The notes under the pieces: generated by a model
What the model saw: only the letters and a program-made list of their open reading frames with translations
Told to the model about the DNA's origin: nothing
Databases searched by the model: none
Made by a program: the position numbers and the translations under genes
From: AA29 sp041481445
GTDB taxonomy: Bacteria; Acidobacteriota; Vicinamibacteria; Fen-336
DNA length: 28,936 nt
Reading direction: 5' to 3'
NCBI GenBank assembly: GCA_041481445.1
Contig: JBGPBV010000077.1
Location: 1 to 28,936 of the forward strand
Shown: positions 7,312 through 16,019 of the stretch, piece by piece
How positions within the stretch are numbered: the stretch's first letter is position 1
Layout: each line of letters starts with the position of its first letter

Positions 7312-7971
7312 ATGAAGCGTCCCTCCACGCTTTACGCTCTCGCGGGAATCCTCTGGCTGGGCCCTGCACCCGGCGCCGTGGTTGCCGGCGCCCAGGCCGT
7401 TCCGTCGAAGGACGCCGTCTCGCTCAAGTCGTCCGCTGTACGAGTCGATCTGAAGACCCAAGCTGGAAGCGTCGAGTTCCTGGCCACCGGTTGGCCGAGC
7501 GCCCTCAAGATCCACGGCAAGGGCGCCGGTCCGGACGGAACCCTCACCGTGACGAATCACTCGGTCAGCGGGTCCCTGGCCGTGGATCTGGCGACTCTCG
7601 AGACCGGTATCGGCCTCCGGGACCACCACCTGAAGGAGGAGTACCTCCAGGTCGACCGGTATCCGCAGGCGCGCCTGACCCTCTCGCGCCTCGACGTCAC
7701 GCAAGTTCCGGACGGCGCCCCGTTCGGGGCGGTGTCCGTGCCCTTCGAAGGGACGCTCCTGCTCCACGGCGTCGAGAAGCCCGTGAGCGGCCAGGCCAAG
7801 GTCAGCCGTCACGATGACCGGATCACCGTCAACGCGCAGTTCTCGATCAACCTCGGGGACTTCGGCGTCGACGTGCCGAAGTACATGGGAATCACCGTGG
7901 CCGAGAAGGTGGACGTGAAGACCGCCTTCTCCGCGGCCCTGGAACCCAGCCGTGACGTGGCGAGGCGCTAG
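7312..7971 (+). CDS. YceI-family periplasmic lipid-binding-like protein
   Basis: The 219-residue product has a signal peptide of about 30 residues. The body is a YceI domain: SVEFLATGWPSALKIHGKG, a SGSLAVDLATLETGIGLRDHHLKEEYL segment in which the 'R-D-x-H-x-x-x-x-x-L' pattern is diagnostic, and later FEGTLLLHGVEKPVSGQAKV. YceI proteins form lipocalin-like barrels that bind isoprenoid or quinone-like lipids in the periplasm, and many sit next to cytochrome genes. The ATG at 7312 follows AAGGAG at 7298-7303. Its end overlaps the start of the monoheme protein by 20 bases, so the two are probably co-translated and functionally linked. Confidence 0.9.
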   Translation: MKRPSTLYALAGILWLGPAPGAVVAGAQAVPSKDAVSLKSSAVRVDLKTQAGSVEFLATGWPSALKIHGKGAGPDGTLTVTNHSVSGSLAVDLATLETGIGLRDHHLKEEYLQVDRYPQARLTLSRLDVTQVPDGAPFGAVSVPFEGTLLLHGVEKPVSGQAKVSRHDDRITVNAQFSINLGDFGVDVPKYMGITVAEKVDVKTAFSAALEPSRDVARR

Positions 7972-9046
7972 GCTAGGAACTCTCTCGCTCGCGCTCGTCG
8001 CCGTCTCCGCCCAGGCCGCACTGGCCTTCCCCGGCTCCGTCCGCTGGGGATACGCCAACTGCAGCACGTGCCACTACAACGTGGCGGGCGGCGGCATTCT
8101 CACGCCCTACGGCCGTCAGCTCTCCCGGGAGCTGCTCAGCACGTGGAGTGGGAAGCGAGAGCCGGAGTTTGCCTACGGAACGCCGTTGCTGCCGCCGTGG
8201 CTCGCACTGGGCGGCGACGTCGAGTACCTCGTGGCTTCGCCCGCCCACGGGGACGCCGTCCGCCTCGTCCAGGCCGACCTGGAGGCGGCCGTCACGCACC
8301 GCCGGCTGCTCGCGGTCGCCACCATCGGCCCCGATACGGACGCCTCGGATGCCAGGGGCCACGGCCTCGTGAGCCGACGGCACTACCTGCAGCTCACCTT
8401 GAACCCCTACCTGTCGGTCCGGGCCGGGCGCTTCCTCCCCAACTACGGCGTGTGGAACGGCGACGCCTCGACCGCCACCCGCCGGGGCCTGGGGCTCGAC
8501 CGCGACCGTTACAACGTCGAAGCCAACTGGATCACCGAGAGGTTCAACGCCTCCCTCACCGGGATCGTCGACCGCGCCGGTGGCGGCCCGCGGGAAACGG
8601 GTGTCGCGGCCACGGCGGGCGTGTTCTTTACCGGGAAGCGCAAGGTCTGGCTCAGCTACATGAGCCGGCATGGCCCGGACCTCGATCGCGAGGCGGGCGG
8701 GCTCTCGGGCGTGTTCGGGATCGGCCACCGGGCCTATCTCCTCGCCCAGGCCGACGTGCAGCGCCTCCGCTTCGACGGTCCCGAGCCCAGGGTCGAGAAG
8801 GAGCTCGACACCAACCTGTGCTTCGCCCGCGAGACGGTGAAGGGCCTCTACGTCCTGCTGATCGACGAGATGACTCGGCGGGACCTGGGATCGCCCGGCC
8901 ATCTGAGCCACAGCTACGGGGCGGGGCTCCGCTGGTTCCCGCGTCCGCACTTCGAGCTCCAGGCCCGCTGGCGGAAGCAGGATCGCGAGGCCGTGTCGCC
9001 CGACTACATGGACGGATTCTCGGCCTTCGTCCACTTCTACCCGTAG
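7952..9046 (+). CDS. Monoheme c-type outer-membrane-type protein
   Basis: The 364-residue product has a signal peptide (LSLALVAVSAQAALA). One c-type heme site, CSTCH, lies at residues 37-41 (Cys37, Cys40, His41), followed by a GGGILTPYGRQLS segment. The remaining 300 residues are alternating aromatic/polar strands (for example HYLQLTLNPYLSVRAGRFLPNYG and SYGAGLRWFPRPHFELQARW), ending ...FVHFYP. This suggests a beta-barrel. Proteins with an N-terminal heme site and such a barrel are common but poorly characterised in soil and metal-reducing bacteria. The GTG at 7952 is the only start that keeps the signal peptide; it overlaps the YceI gene. An outer-membrane electron-transfer role is inference. 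Confidence 0.75.
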   Translation: MTWRGARLGTLSLALVAVSAQAALAFPGSVRWGYANCSTCHYNVAGGGILTPYGRQLSRELLSTWSGKREPEFAYGTPLLPPWLALGGDVEYLVASPAHGDAVRLVQADLEAAVTHRRLLAVATIGPDTDASDARGHGLVSRRHYLQLTLNPYLSVRAGRFLPNYGVWNGDASTATRRGLGLDRDRYNVEANWITERFNASLTGIVDRAGGGPRETGVAATAGVFFTGKRKVWLSYMSRHGPDLDREAGGLSGVFGIGHRAYLLAQADVQRLRFDGPEPRVEKELDTNLCFARETVKGLYVLLIDEMTRRDLGSPGHLSHSYGAGLRWFPRPHFELQARWRKQDREAVSPDYMDGFSAFVHFYP

Positions 9047-9145
9047 GTCTCGGTAGTCGGCTGCGTCTGAGAAATGACTAGGCCGCCCCTCGGTTTGTGT
9101 GTAGGATCCGACCTTTCCCCCAGGTTTTGAACGGAAGGAGTGCAC

Positions 9146-10246
9146 ATGGCTCGGCGTCGCAGTCGTCCGCCCTCTCAGGCCACCCCCTACGCGAGGACCC
9201 CACAAAGGCCGCTCTGCTCGAATCTGCCCCGACCCGTTCCGCAACTTCCGGACTCGGTCACGGCTGACCCGCGACGGGCGAGGGCGATCCTCTCCGTTCG
9301 CTCCAAGTGGGTGAACGGGACGGTGCTGCACTACTGCTTCTTCGGCGGGAGCTCCCATTTCGCGGTTCCCAAGGTCCAGGCGGATGCGGTCCGCGACGCG
9401 TTCAACAAGTGGAAGGCGGTCGGAATCGGCCTCGAGTTCCAGGAGGTCAATCAGCTCAGCGAGGCCGAAGTCCGGATCGGCTACTCGACGGCGGATGGAG
9501 ATTCGGCCTCCGGGGTCGGGCGCGAGGTCCTGGACGGGCCGTCGACGGAGCCGACCACGGTGTACGGATGGAACCTGACCACTCCCTACGGCAGGGGCAC
9601 GGCGCTCCACGAGCTCGGACACGTGCTCGGCATGGAGCACGAGCACCAGAACCCGTTCGCCGGGATCAAGTGGCACGAGCAGGCGGTGTACGACTCGCTG
9701 GCCAAGCCTCCCAACAACTGGGACCACGCCACCACCTTCCACAACATCCTCGAGAAGCTCACTCCGCAGCAGGTCCAAGGCTCGGCCTGGGACCCGGACT
9801 CGATCATGGAGTACGAGTTCGAGCCCGGCCTCATCGACGAGCCCGAGCAATACGATCTGGGCGGCCTGGTGCCGCCGGGAACGCTCTCGAAGGCCGACAA
9901 GGAATGGGCGGTCCAGTGGTATCCGGCCTTGAAAGCGACGCCGACGACGCTCAAGCCGTTCCAGACGGTGGCCTCCGACCTGGCCGTTGGCCAGCAGATG
10001 GACTTCCTGATCAAGCCGACGGAGTCGCGGAAGTACACGATCGAGACGAAGGGTGCTTCGGACACGCTGCTCGTGCTGTTCGAAGAGGTCACCGGGGCGC
10101 CGCGGTTCCTGGCCGGCGACGACGACAGCGGTGAGGACCGGAACGCGAGCATCGTCTACAAGCTCTTCAAGGGTCGGACCTACATCGTGAGGCTTCGCTT
10201 GTACTACCCCGGCCAATCGGGCCGGACGTCGCTCGTGTATTCGTAA
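9146..10246 (+). CDS. Astacin-like (M12A) zinc metallopeptidase with PPC-type C-terminal domain
   Basis: The 366-residue product carries the metzincin motif HELGHVLGMEHEH with His155, Glu156, His159 and His165, and a Met-turn SIMEY with Met221 and Tyr223. This identifies an astacin-type zinc protease of about residues 50-245. Residues 255-366 resemble the bacterial pre-peptidase C-terminal beta-sandwich (YTIETKGASDTLLVLFEE, then DDDSGEDRNASIVYKLFKG), usually found in secreted proteases. There is no clear Sec signal; the N-terminus is Arg/Pro-rich, so the export route is unclear. The ATG at 9146 follows GGAAGGAG. It stands alone between the heme-protein gene and the sigma-54 activator. Confidence 0.88.
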   Translation: MARRRSRPPSQATPYARTPQRPLCSNLPRPVPQLPDSVTADPRRARAILSVRSKWVNGTVLHYCFFGGSSHFAVPKVQADAVRDAFNKWKAVGIGLEFQEVNQLSEAEVRIGYSTADGDSASGVGREVLDGPSTEPTTVYGWNLTTPYGRGTALHELGHVLGMEHEHQNPFAGIKWHEQAVYDSLAKPPNNWDHATTFHNILEKLTPQQVQGSAWDPDSIMEYEFEPGLIDEPEQYDLGGLVPPGTLSKADKEWAVQWYPALKATPTTLKPFQTVASDLAVGQQMDFLIKPTESRKYTIETKGASDTLLVLFEEVTGAPRFLAGDDDSGEDRNASIVYKLFKGRTYIVRLRLYYPGQSGRTSLVYS

Positions 10247-10444
10247 GCGCACGTCGCGCGCGGAAGAAGGTCGACCGCGGGTGGGGCGCGCCGGTCAGCG
10301 CCGCGATGGGCGCTTGCGCGGCGGCGCGCTGGCCACGCCGTCCGCGAGGAGCTGCCGCGGCGACGCTATCGGCTCGGGGAAACACCTGGGGGCGCGTGAG
10401 CCTGGCACATCCGCTGCATACCGCGCCGGTGGGAGGAGGGTCCG

Positions 10445-11857
10445 ATGGCAGCGGGGCAGGCCCACGAGCACCTGATTCATCAAGAGCCGACGGACTTGGC
10501 GCTCCGAGCCGCGATCGAAGGCGTGAGCGCAGCTTTTGCGTCGCTGGGCCGCGTCTTCTTGTGTATCGACGCCGGGTTCACCGTGGTGCACGCCTCCTCG
10601 CTGCTGGACCGCCTGGTCGGCCGCGGCGCGGCCGAGGACGCTCGCGGGCGCCCGGTGGCCGCCCTGCTGGGCGCCGAGTTGTTCGGCCCGTCGGGAACGC
10701 TGCGGCAGCTGCTGCTGGCAGGCGAGCGTCGCGAGGGATGGCGGGCGATGCTCACCGCTCGCGAAACCAAGCCCAGGCTCGTGTCGCTGACCGCGGCGCC
10801 CTTTCACTCCGATCCCGGCAGCGTCTGTGATCCTCGCGTCGCCTACATCCTCGTGCTGCGGCCGGCGGAGGAGGACCAGGCCGCCTCCGGCGCCGGATCG
10901 CCCTTCCCGGGGTTGATCGGCCGGTCGCCGGCGATGGAGAAGGTCTTCCGGCTGATCGAGAACCTGGAGCACAGCGAGGCGACGGTGCTCCTCACCGGCG
11001 AGAGCGGCGCGGGCAAGGAGCTGGTGGCGCGCGCGGTCCACGCCCACTCCCCCCGCCGGAACGGGCCGTTCGTGGCCGTCAACTGCGGTGCCCTGCCGGG
11101 CGACCTGCTGGAGAGCGAGCTGTTCGGGCACGTGCGAGGGGCTTTCACGGGCGCGGTGCGCGAGCGTGCCGGCCGCTTCGAAGTGGCCGCCGGCGGCACG
11201 CTCTTCCTGGACGAAGTGGCCGACCTGCCGCTGCCGTTGCAGGTCAAGCTGCTGCGCGTCCTCCAGGAGCGCACCTTCGAACGCGTGGGAGAGAGCCAGT
11301 CACGCCGGACCGACGCGCGGATCGTCGCCGCCACCAACGTCGACCTGCGGCGCGCGGTGCAGGAGGGTCGCTTCCGCGAGGACCTCTTCTACCGCCTCCG
11401 TGTCGTGCCGATCGAGATCCCACCGCTGCGCGCGCGCCGCGAGGACATCGAACCCCTGGCGACCTACCTGCTGGCGAGGGTGGCCGCACGCCAGGGCCGG
11501 GCCCTGCGCTTCTCGCCCGAGGCCCTGCGCCAGCTCCTCGACTACGCCTGGCCGGGCAACGTGCGCGAGCTCGAGAACGCCCTCGAGTACGCGGTCGCGG
11601 TGTGCACGGGACAGACCGTGCTTCCGGAGGACCTTCCCGCGGAGCTGCAGCCGCCGGTGGAGGGGCCAGCGGCGGGGGGCCGTGCGGAGCCGCCACGAGA
11701 CGCCGCGTCCCCCGCCGGGGCGTACCTCGAGGGGGCGCGGCTGCTACGAGCGCTCGAGTCTCATCGCTGGCGGCGGGCCGACACCGCCCGCTCGCTCGGC
11801 ATCAGCCGCGCCACCCTCTGGCGGCGGATGCGCGAAGCCGGCCTGCGCGCGCGGTAA
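10445..11857 (+). CDS. Sigma-54-dependent transcriptional activator (PAS-AAA+-Fis)
   Basis: The 470-residue product has an N-terminal PAS-like sensing region (about 20-140) and an AAA+ domain (about 155-385). The AAA+ domain has Walker A GESGAGKE at 185-192, the sigma-54-contacting GAFTGA loop at 232-237 and Walker B TLFLDE at 252-257. A Fis-type helix-turn-helix lies at the C-terminus (TARSLGISRATLWRRM). It has no response-regulator receiver domain, so the signal is probably sensed directly through the PAS region. The ATG at 10445 follows GGAGGAGGG. The gene lies immediately upstream of inverted repeats and a strong sigma-54 promoter, so its likely target is the oxidoreductase operon next door. 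Confidence 0.93.
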   Translation: MAAGQAHEHLIHQEPTDLALRAAIEGVSAAFASLGRVFLCIDAGFTVVHASSLLDRLVGRGAAEDARGRPVAALLGAELFGPSGTLRQLLLAGERREGWRAMLTARETKPRLVSLTAAPFHSDPGSVCDPRVAYILVLRPAEEDQAASGAGSPFPGLIGRSPAMEKVFRLIENLEHSEATVLLTGESGAGKELVARAVHAHSPRRNGPFVAVNCGALPGDLLESELFGHVRGAFTGAVRERAGRFEVAAGGTLFLDEVADLPLPLQVKLLRVLQERTFERVGESQSRRTDARIVAATNVDLRRAVQEGRFREDLFYRLRVVPIEIPPLRARREDIEPLATYLLARVAARQGRALRFSPEALRQLLDYAWPGNVRELENALEYAVAVCTGQTVLPEDLPAELQPPVEGPAAGGRAEPPRDAASPAGAYLEGARLLRALESHRWRRADTARSLGISRATLWRRMREAGLRAR

Positions 11858-11892
11858 ACGTTTCGTCGCAGGCGACGGAACGTCGCAACGTT
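11858..11892. promoter_or_regulatory. Paired inverted repeats, candidate enhancer (UAS) for the sigma-54 activator
   Basis: A 26-base inverted repeat at 11858-11883 has 12-base arms (ACGTTTCGTCGC and GCGACGGAACGT) with one mismatch and a 2-base centre. A second one at 11879-11892 is AACGT-CGCA-ACGTT. They start right after the activator stop codon and lie about 90-120 bases upstream of the start site predicted from the -24/-12 promoter, the usual place for an enhancer. A TTTT run follows, so a terminator for the activator gene is an alternative or additional role. Confidence 0.6.
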
Positions 11893-11953
11893 TTCGCGCA
11901 GCCCCGCCTCCCCGCCGGACCGTCAACTCACTGACAGCCAAGGATCGGGCCCG

Positions 11954-11969
11954 TGGCATCCGGCCTGCT
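11954..11969 (+). promoter_or_regulatory. Sigma-54 (-24/-12) promoter of the oxidoreductase operon
   Basis: TGGCAT-CCGGC-CTGCT matches TGGCAC-N5-TTGCW with one mismatch in each half. The invariant GG (11955-11956) and GC (11967-11968) are exactly 10 bases apart. The start site would be near 11980, about 30 bases before the ATG at 12011. Confidence 0.82.
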
Positions 11970-12010
11970 CTCCGTATCACCGAGGCGTTCAGCCAGATCG
12001 GAGTGACGGC

Positions 12011-13270
12011 ATGAATCTCGAACGGCTTTCGCGCATCGTCATCCTCGGCGCCCTGCTCGGGGCGGCGGCGCCGGCACGGGCGAGTGACGGTTACTTCGCC
12101 AACGGTTACGGGACCAACTACAAGGCGATGGCCGGGGCGGGCGTGGCCCTGCACCTCGGGACGCAGGCGCCGGCCACGAACCCCGCGGCCATGGTCTTCT
12201 TGGGCAAACGCTACGACTTCGGATTCGGAGTGTTCAACCCGAACCGGCAGTTCTCGGTCTCGGGCTCGCCGTCCGGCTATCCGGGCACGTTCGGCCTGGC
12301 CCCGGGGACGGTCGAGAGCGGCTCGAAGTACTTCGCCATCCCGGCCCTCGGCGCGAACTGGAAGGTCGGCGAGAACGCCACCTTCGGTGTGAGCGCCTAC
12401 GGCAACGGCGGAATGAATACGGACTACGCCGCCCCCGTGTTCGGCGTCGCCCCCGCGGGCGTGGACATGGCGCAGATGTTCCTGGCCCCGACCTACGCCC
12501 GCAAGCTGGGCCCACGCCACGCCCTGGGGATCAGCGCGATCCTCGCCTACCAGCGCTTCGAGGCGAAGGGCCTGCAAGGCTTCGGCTTCTTCTCGAGCGA
12601 CTCCGCCAACCTCACGAACAACGGCCACGCGAGCTCCTTCGGCGCGGGCGTCCGCGTCGGCTACCTGGGCGAGCTCATGCCCTGGCTGGCCGTCGGAGCC
12701 TCCTACCAGAGCCACATTCGCATGACCCGGTTCGACGAGTACGCCGGCCTGTTCGCCGAGCAGGGTGGCTTCGACATTCCCCAGACCGTCACCGGCGGGA
12801 TCGCGGTGAAGCCGGCGGGCGCGCTCACCGTGGCCTTCGACGTGCAGTGGATCAACTACGAGAGCGTGAAGTCGGTGGGGAACGACTTCCTGCCCAACCT
12901 CGCGACGGCTCCGCTCGGGACGGACACCGGCGCCGGCTTCGGCTGGCACGACATGACGATCTACAAGGCCGGCCTGCAGTACGAAGCGGGCAAGGACTGG
13001 GTGCTGCGCGCGGGCTACTCCTACGGCCGGCAGCCCATCCGCGAGAACGAAGTGCTCATCAACATCCTCGCCCCCGGCGTCATGGAGCAGCACGTCACCG
13101 CCGGCGTCACGCGCGCCCTCGCGAAAGGCCAGGCCCTCAACTTCGCGGTCGTCCGCGCCATCCCGAAGTCGGTCACGGGTCCCAACAACCTGGAGGTCCC
13201 GAACGGCCAGTCCATCGAGCTGAAGATGGACCAGTGGGAGCTCGACCTCAGCTACTCGTTCGGCTTCTGA
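12011..13270 (+). CDS. OmpP1/FadL-family outer-membrane channel
   Basis: The 419-residue product has a signal peptide (IVILGALLGAAAPARA). The mature N-terminus SDGYFANGYGTNYKAMAGAGVAL followed by APATNPAAM is typical of the OmpP1/FadL family hatch region. The rest is beta-barrel-like and ends in Phe (SYSFGF), the usual outer-membrane-protein C-terminal signature. FadL-type channels pass hydrophobic molecules across the outer membrane. As the first gene of the sigma-54 operon it is presumably the entry or exit route for the substrate or product of the oxidoreductase. The ATG at 12011 follows GGAG at 12000-12003. Confidence 0.88.
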   Translation: MNLERLSRIVILGALLGAAAPARASDGYFANGYGTNYKAMAGAGVALHLGTQAPATNPAAMVFLGKRYDFGFGVFNPNRQFSVSGSPSGYPGTFGLAPGTVESGSKYFAIPALGANWKVGENATFGVSAYGNGGMNTDYAAPVFGVAPAGVDMAQMFLAPTYARKLGPRHALGISAILAYQRFEAKGLQGFGFFSSDSANLTNNGHASSFGAGVRVGYLGELMPWLAVGASYQSHIRMTRFDEYAGLFAEQGGFDIPQTVTGGIAVKPAGALTVAFDVQWINYESVKSVGNDFLPNLATAPLGTDTGAGFGWHDMTIYKAGLQYEAGKDWVLRAGYSYGRQPIRENEVLINILAPGVMEQHVTAGVTRALAKGQALNFAVVRAIPKSVTGPNNLEVPNGQSIELKMDQWELDLSYSFGF

Positions 13271-13287
13271 GCGCCGAGGAGCGGATC

Positions 13288-15474
13288 ATGCTTTCGCGGC
13301 GGCGGTTCCTCAAGATCGCGGGGGCGGGAGCGGGAGTGGCCGCGGTCGGCGGGTCCGTCGGGGGCTGGGTGGGAAAGGCGCACTCGGCCCTGGCGGGGGA
13401 GCGTGGCCTGCGCCGGGTCCCTACCTTCTGCGACATCTGCTTCTGGAAGTGCGGCGCCATCGCGACGGTCAGGGACGGGGTCCTCTGGAAGATCGAGGGC
13501 AATCCCGAGGACCCCCTCAGCGGGGGGCGTCTTTGTCCGCGGGGCACGGGGGGCGTGGGCGCGCACTTCGACACCGACCGCTTGCGCGCGCCCCTCATGC
13601 GCCGCCGCGCGCGCGGCGAGGAGCAGTGGGTCGAGGTCACGTGGGACGAGGCCCTGGGCGCCATCGCCGAGAAGATGCAGCGGATCAAGGCGGAGTACGG
13701 ACCGGAGGCCATCGCCTGCTTCAGCCACGGGATCGGAGGCACTTTCCTCAAGCACACCCTCAAGGCCTTCGGCACTCCCAACCTCACGGCGCCGTCGTTC
13801 GCGCAATGCCGTGGGCCGCGCGACGTGGGCTTCGAGCTGACCTTCGGGGAGGGGATCGGCTCGCCGGAGCGCACGGACATCAGGAACGCGCGCTGCCTGG
13901 TGCTGATCGGCTCGCACCTGGGCGAGAACATGCACAACACCCAGGTCCAGGAGTTTGCCGAAGCCATCGGCGCGGGCGCCTCGATCATCGTGGCGGACCC
14001 ACGCTTCTCGGTGGCGGCCAGCAAGGCGAAGTTCTACCTGCCGGTCAAGCCGGGGACCGACCTCGCGCTGCTGCTCGCCTGGATGAACGTGCTCGTCTCC
14101 GAAGGGCGGTACGACAAGGACTACGTCCAGCGCTTCGGCTTCGGCTTCGAGGCCTTCGCGGCGGAGCTCGCGCCCTTCACCCCGGAGTGGGCGTACCCGG
14201 AGACGGGGATCGAGCCGGAAGTGATCCGCGAGACGGCTCGGGAGATGGCGCGCTACCGGCCGGCCACGCTCGTCCATCCGGGCCGACACGCCACCTGGTA
14301 CGGCGACGACGCCCAGCGCAGCCGGGCCATCGCGCTCCTCAACGCGCTGCTGGGGAGCTGGGGCCGCAAGGGCGGGTTCTATGCGCCGGTGAGCATGGAC
14401 GTGCCGGACTACCCGTATCCGCCGTATCCCAAGTCGGCCCGGGGCAAGGCCGACAACCCCGGCCGGAAGTACCCCTTCGCGTCCGAGACGATCAGCACCG
14501 GCATCCGGGAGGCGACGATCACCGGCCAGCCGTATCCGATCAAGGGCTGGTTCGTCTATGCCTCCAACCTCATCCAGGCGCTGCCCAACGAGCAGGAGAC
14601 CATCCGGGCCATCCAGAAGCTCGACCTGCTGGTCGTGGTCGACGTGATCGGCAGCGAGATCGCGGGCTGGGCCGACGTCGTCCTGCCCGAGGCCACGTAC
14701 CTCGAGCGCTACGACGAGCTCAACGTCGAGACCTTCCGCGAGCCGTTCGTGGCCCTGCGCCAGCCGGTCGTGGAGCCGCCCGGCGACCAGAAGCCCAACT
14801 GGTGGATCGCGCGACGGCTGGCCGAGAAGCTGGACCTCGGCGCGTACTACCCGTGGAGGACGATCGAGGAGTACCTGGAGCACCGCCTGGCGGGAGCGGG
14901 CCTGTCACTCGCCGAGCTCAAGAGGAAGGGGATACGGCTCGGCGCGCCCCAGCCGATCTACCTCGACGAGGGCGTGGAGCCGTCGTTCGCGACGCCGTCG
15001 GGCAAGATCGAGTTCTACTCGACGCAGCTCCAGCAGGCGGGCTTCGACGCCGTCCCGAAGTATCGGCGGCCGGCCAGCCCGCCCCCCGGATCGTTCCGCC
15101 TGCTCTTCGGCCGCGCCCCCGTGCACTCCTTCGGGCGGACCCAGACCAATCCGGTCCTCCACGACGTCATGCCCGAGAACGAGGTCTGGGTGAACGCGAA
15201 CGTGGCCCACCGCTCCGGGCTCAAGACCGGGGATCGCGTGCGCCTCAGGAACCAGGACGGCGTCGTCAGCGCTCCGGTCAAGGTCCGGGCCACGCAGGCC
15301 ATACGCGCCGATTGCGTCTACCTCGTCCACGGCTTCGGCCACACCTCGAAGATGCTGCGGCGGGCCGTGGGCCTGGGCGCCAGCGACGCGCAGCTCGTGA
15401 CGCGCTACGAGGTGGATCCCCTGATGGGGGGGACGGGCATGAACGTGAACTTCGTCACCATCGAGGCGGCCTGA
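13288..15474 (+). CDS. TAT-exported molybdopterin oxidoreductase, PsrA/PhsA-like catalytic subunit
   Basis: The 728-residue product begins with a twin-arginine signal (SRRRFLKIAGAGAGVAAVGG), so it works in the periplasm. A [4Fe-4S] site is formed by Cys48, Cys51, Cys55 and Cys83 (CDIC-FWK-C ... LCPRG). Cys174 in SFAQCRGPRD is at the position of the Mo-ligating cysteine of polysulfide and thiosulfate reductases. Mo-bis-MGD binding regions follow, with a C-terminal molydopterin dinucleotide-binding domain from about residue 605 (FRLLFGRAPVHSFGRTQTNP, later VYLVHGFGH). The size fits PsrA/PhsA, not the larger TtrA. The ATG at 13288 follows AGGAG. Genes for the FeS and membrane subunits follow directly. 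The substrate may be polysulfide, thiosulfate, tetrathionate or another chalcogen or arsenic oxyanion. Confidence 0.9.
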   Translation: MLSRRRFLKIAGAGAGVAAVGGSVGGWVGKAHSALAGERGLRRVPTFCDICFWKCGAIATVRDGVLWKIEGNPEDPLSGGRLCPRGTGGVGAHFDTDRLRAPLMRRRARGEEQWVEVTWDEALGAIAEKMQRIKAEYGPEAIACFSHGIGGTFLKHTLKAFGTPNLTAPSFAQCRGPRDVGFELTFGEGIGSPERTDIRNARCLVLIGSHLGENMHNTQVQEFAEAIGAGASIIVADPRFSVAASKAKFYLPVKPGTDLALLLAWMNVLVSEGRYDKDYVQRFGFGFEAFAAELAPFTPEWAYPETGIEPEVIRETAREMARYRPATLVHPGRHATWYGDDAQRSRAIALLNALLGSWGRKGGFYAPVSMDVPDYPYPPYPKSARGKADNPGRKYPFASETISTGIREATITGQPYPIKGWFVYASNLIQALPNEQETIRAIQKLDLLVVVDVIGSEIAGWADVVLPEATYLERYDELNVETFREPFVALRQPVVEPPGDQKPNWWIARRLAEKLDLGAYYPWRTIEEYLEHRLAGAGLSLAELKRKGIRLGAPQPIYLDEGVEPSFATPSGKIEFYSTQLQQAGFDAVPKYRRPASPPPGSFRLLFGRAPVHSFGRTQTNPVLHDVMPENEVWVNANVAHRSGLKTGDRVRLRNQDGVVSAPVKVRATQAIRADCVYLVHGFGHTSKMLRRAVGLGASDAQLVTRYEVDPLMGGTGMNVNFVTIEAA

Positions 15475-15475
15475 G

Positions 15476-16015
15476 ATGGCCCGCCTGGGGATGGCGATCG
15501 ACCTGCGCAAGTGCGTGGGCTGCATGGATTGCGTGGTGGCCTGCAAGACGGAGAACGGAGTGCCCGGGGGGTTCAACCGGGACTGGATCCGCTACGAGTA
15601 CCAGGGCGAGTACCCCACCCTGCGCCTGGAGATCCGCAGCGAGCGCTGCAACCACTGCGACGATCCGCCGTGCGTGTCGTGCTGTCCGACCGGCGCCAGC
15701 CACGTGCACCCGCGGGGCGCGCTCGTCCTGGTGGACAAGGACGAGTGCATCGGCTGCAAGGCGTGCCTGGCCTCGTGTCCCTACGACGCCCGCTTCATCC
15801 ATCCCGAGGGATACGCGGACAAGTGCACGTTCTGCATCCACCGAGTGGAGGAGGGGCTGGCGCCGGCCTGCGTGGCCGTGTGTCCGACGCGCTGCATGTA
15901 CTTCGGCGACCTGGACGATCCACAGTCGGAGGTGAGCCGCCTGCTCGTCACGCGGAAGCACCACGCGCTGAAGCCGGAGGCGGGGACCCGGCCCCGGATC
16001 TTCTACCTGGAGTGA
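15476..16015 (+). CDS. Four-cluster ferredoxin subunit (PsrB/PhsB/NrfC-like)
   Basis: The 179-residue protein has four cysteine groups, consistent with four [4Fe-4S] clusters: Cys13/16/19/23, Cys58/61/66/70 (Cys69 adjacent), Cys91/94/97/101 and Cys117/120/132/136. This is the usual pattern of the electron-transfer subunit that links a Mo-enzyme to an NrfD-type membrane protein. It has no signal peptide and is probably carried out by the TAT signal of the catalytic subunit. The ATG at 15476 is one base after the upstream stop, so translation is coupled. Electrons would pass between the membrane subunit and the Mo site. Confidence 0.93.
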   Translation: MARLGMAIDLRKCVGCMDCVVACKTENGVPGGFNRDWIRYEYQGEYPTLRLEIRSERCNHCDDPPCVSCCPTGASHVHPRGALVLVDKDECIGCKACLASCPYDARFIHPEGYADKCTFCIHRVEEGLAPACVAVCPTRCMYFGDLDDPQSEVSRLLVTRKHHALKPEAGTRPRIFYLE

Positions 16016-16019
16016 GGGG

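Noticed and set aside
7973..10252. 759-codon open frame on the minus strand
   Set aside because: It is antisense to two well-supported genes (monoheme protein and astacin-like protease) and shows only Arg/Val/Gly-rich composition.
13252..14883. 543-codon open frame on the minus strand
   Set aside because: It is antisense to the molybdopterin oxidoreductase and shows no motif.
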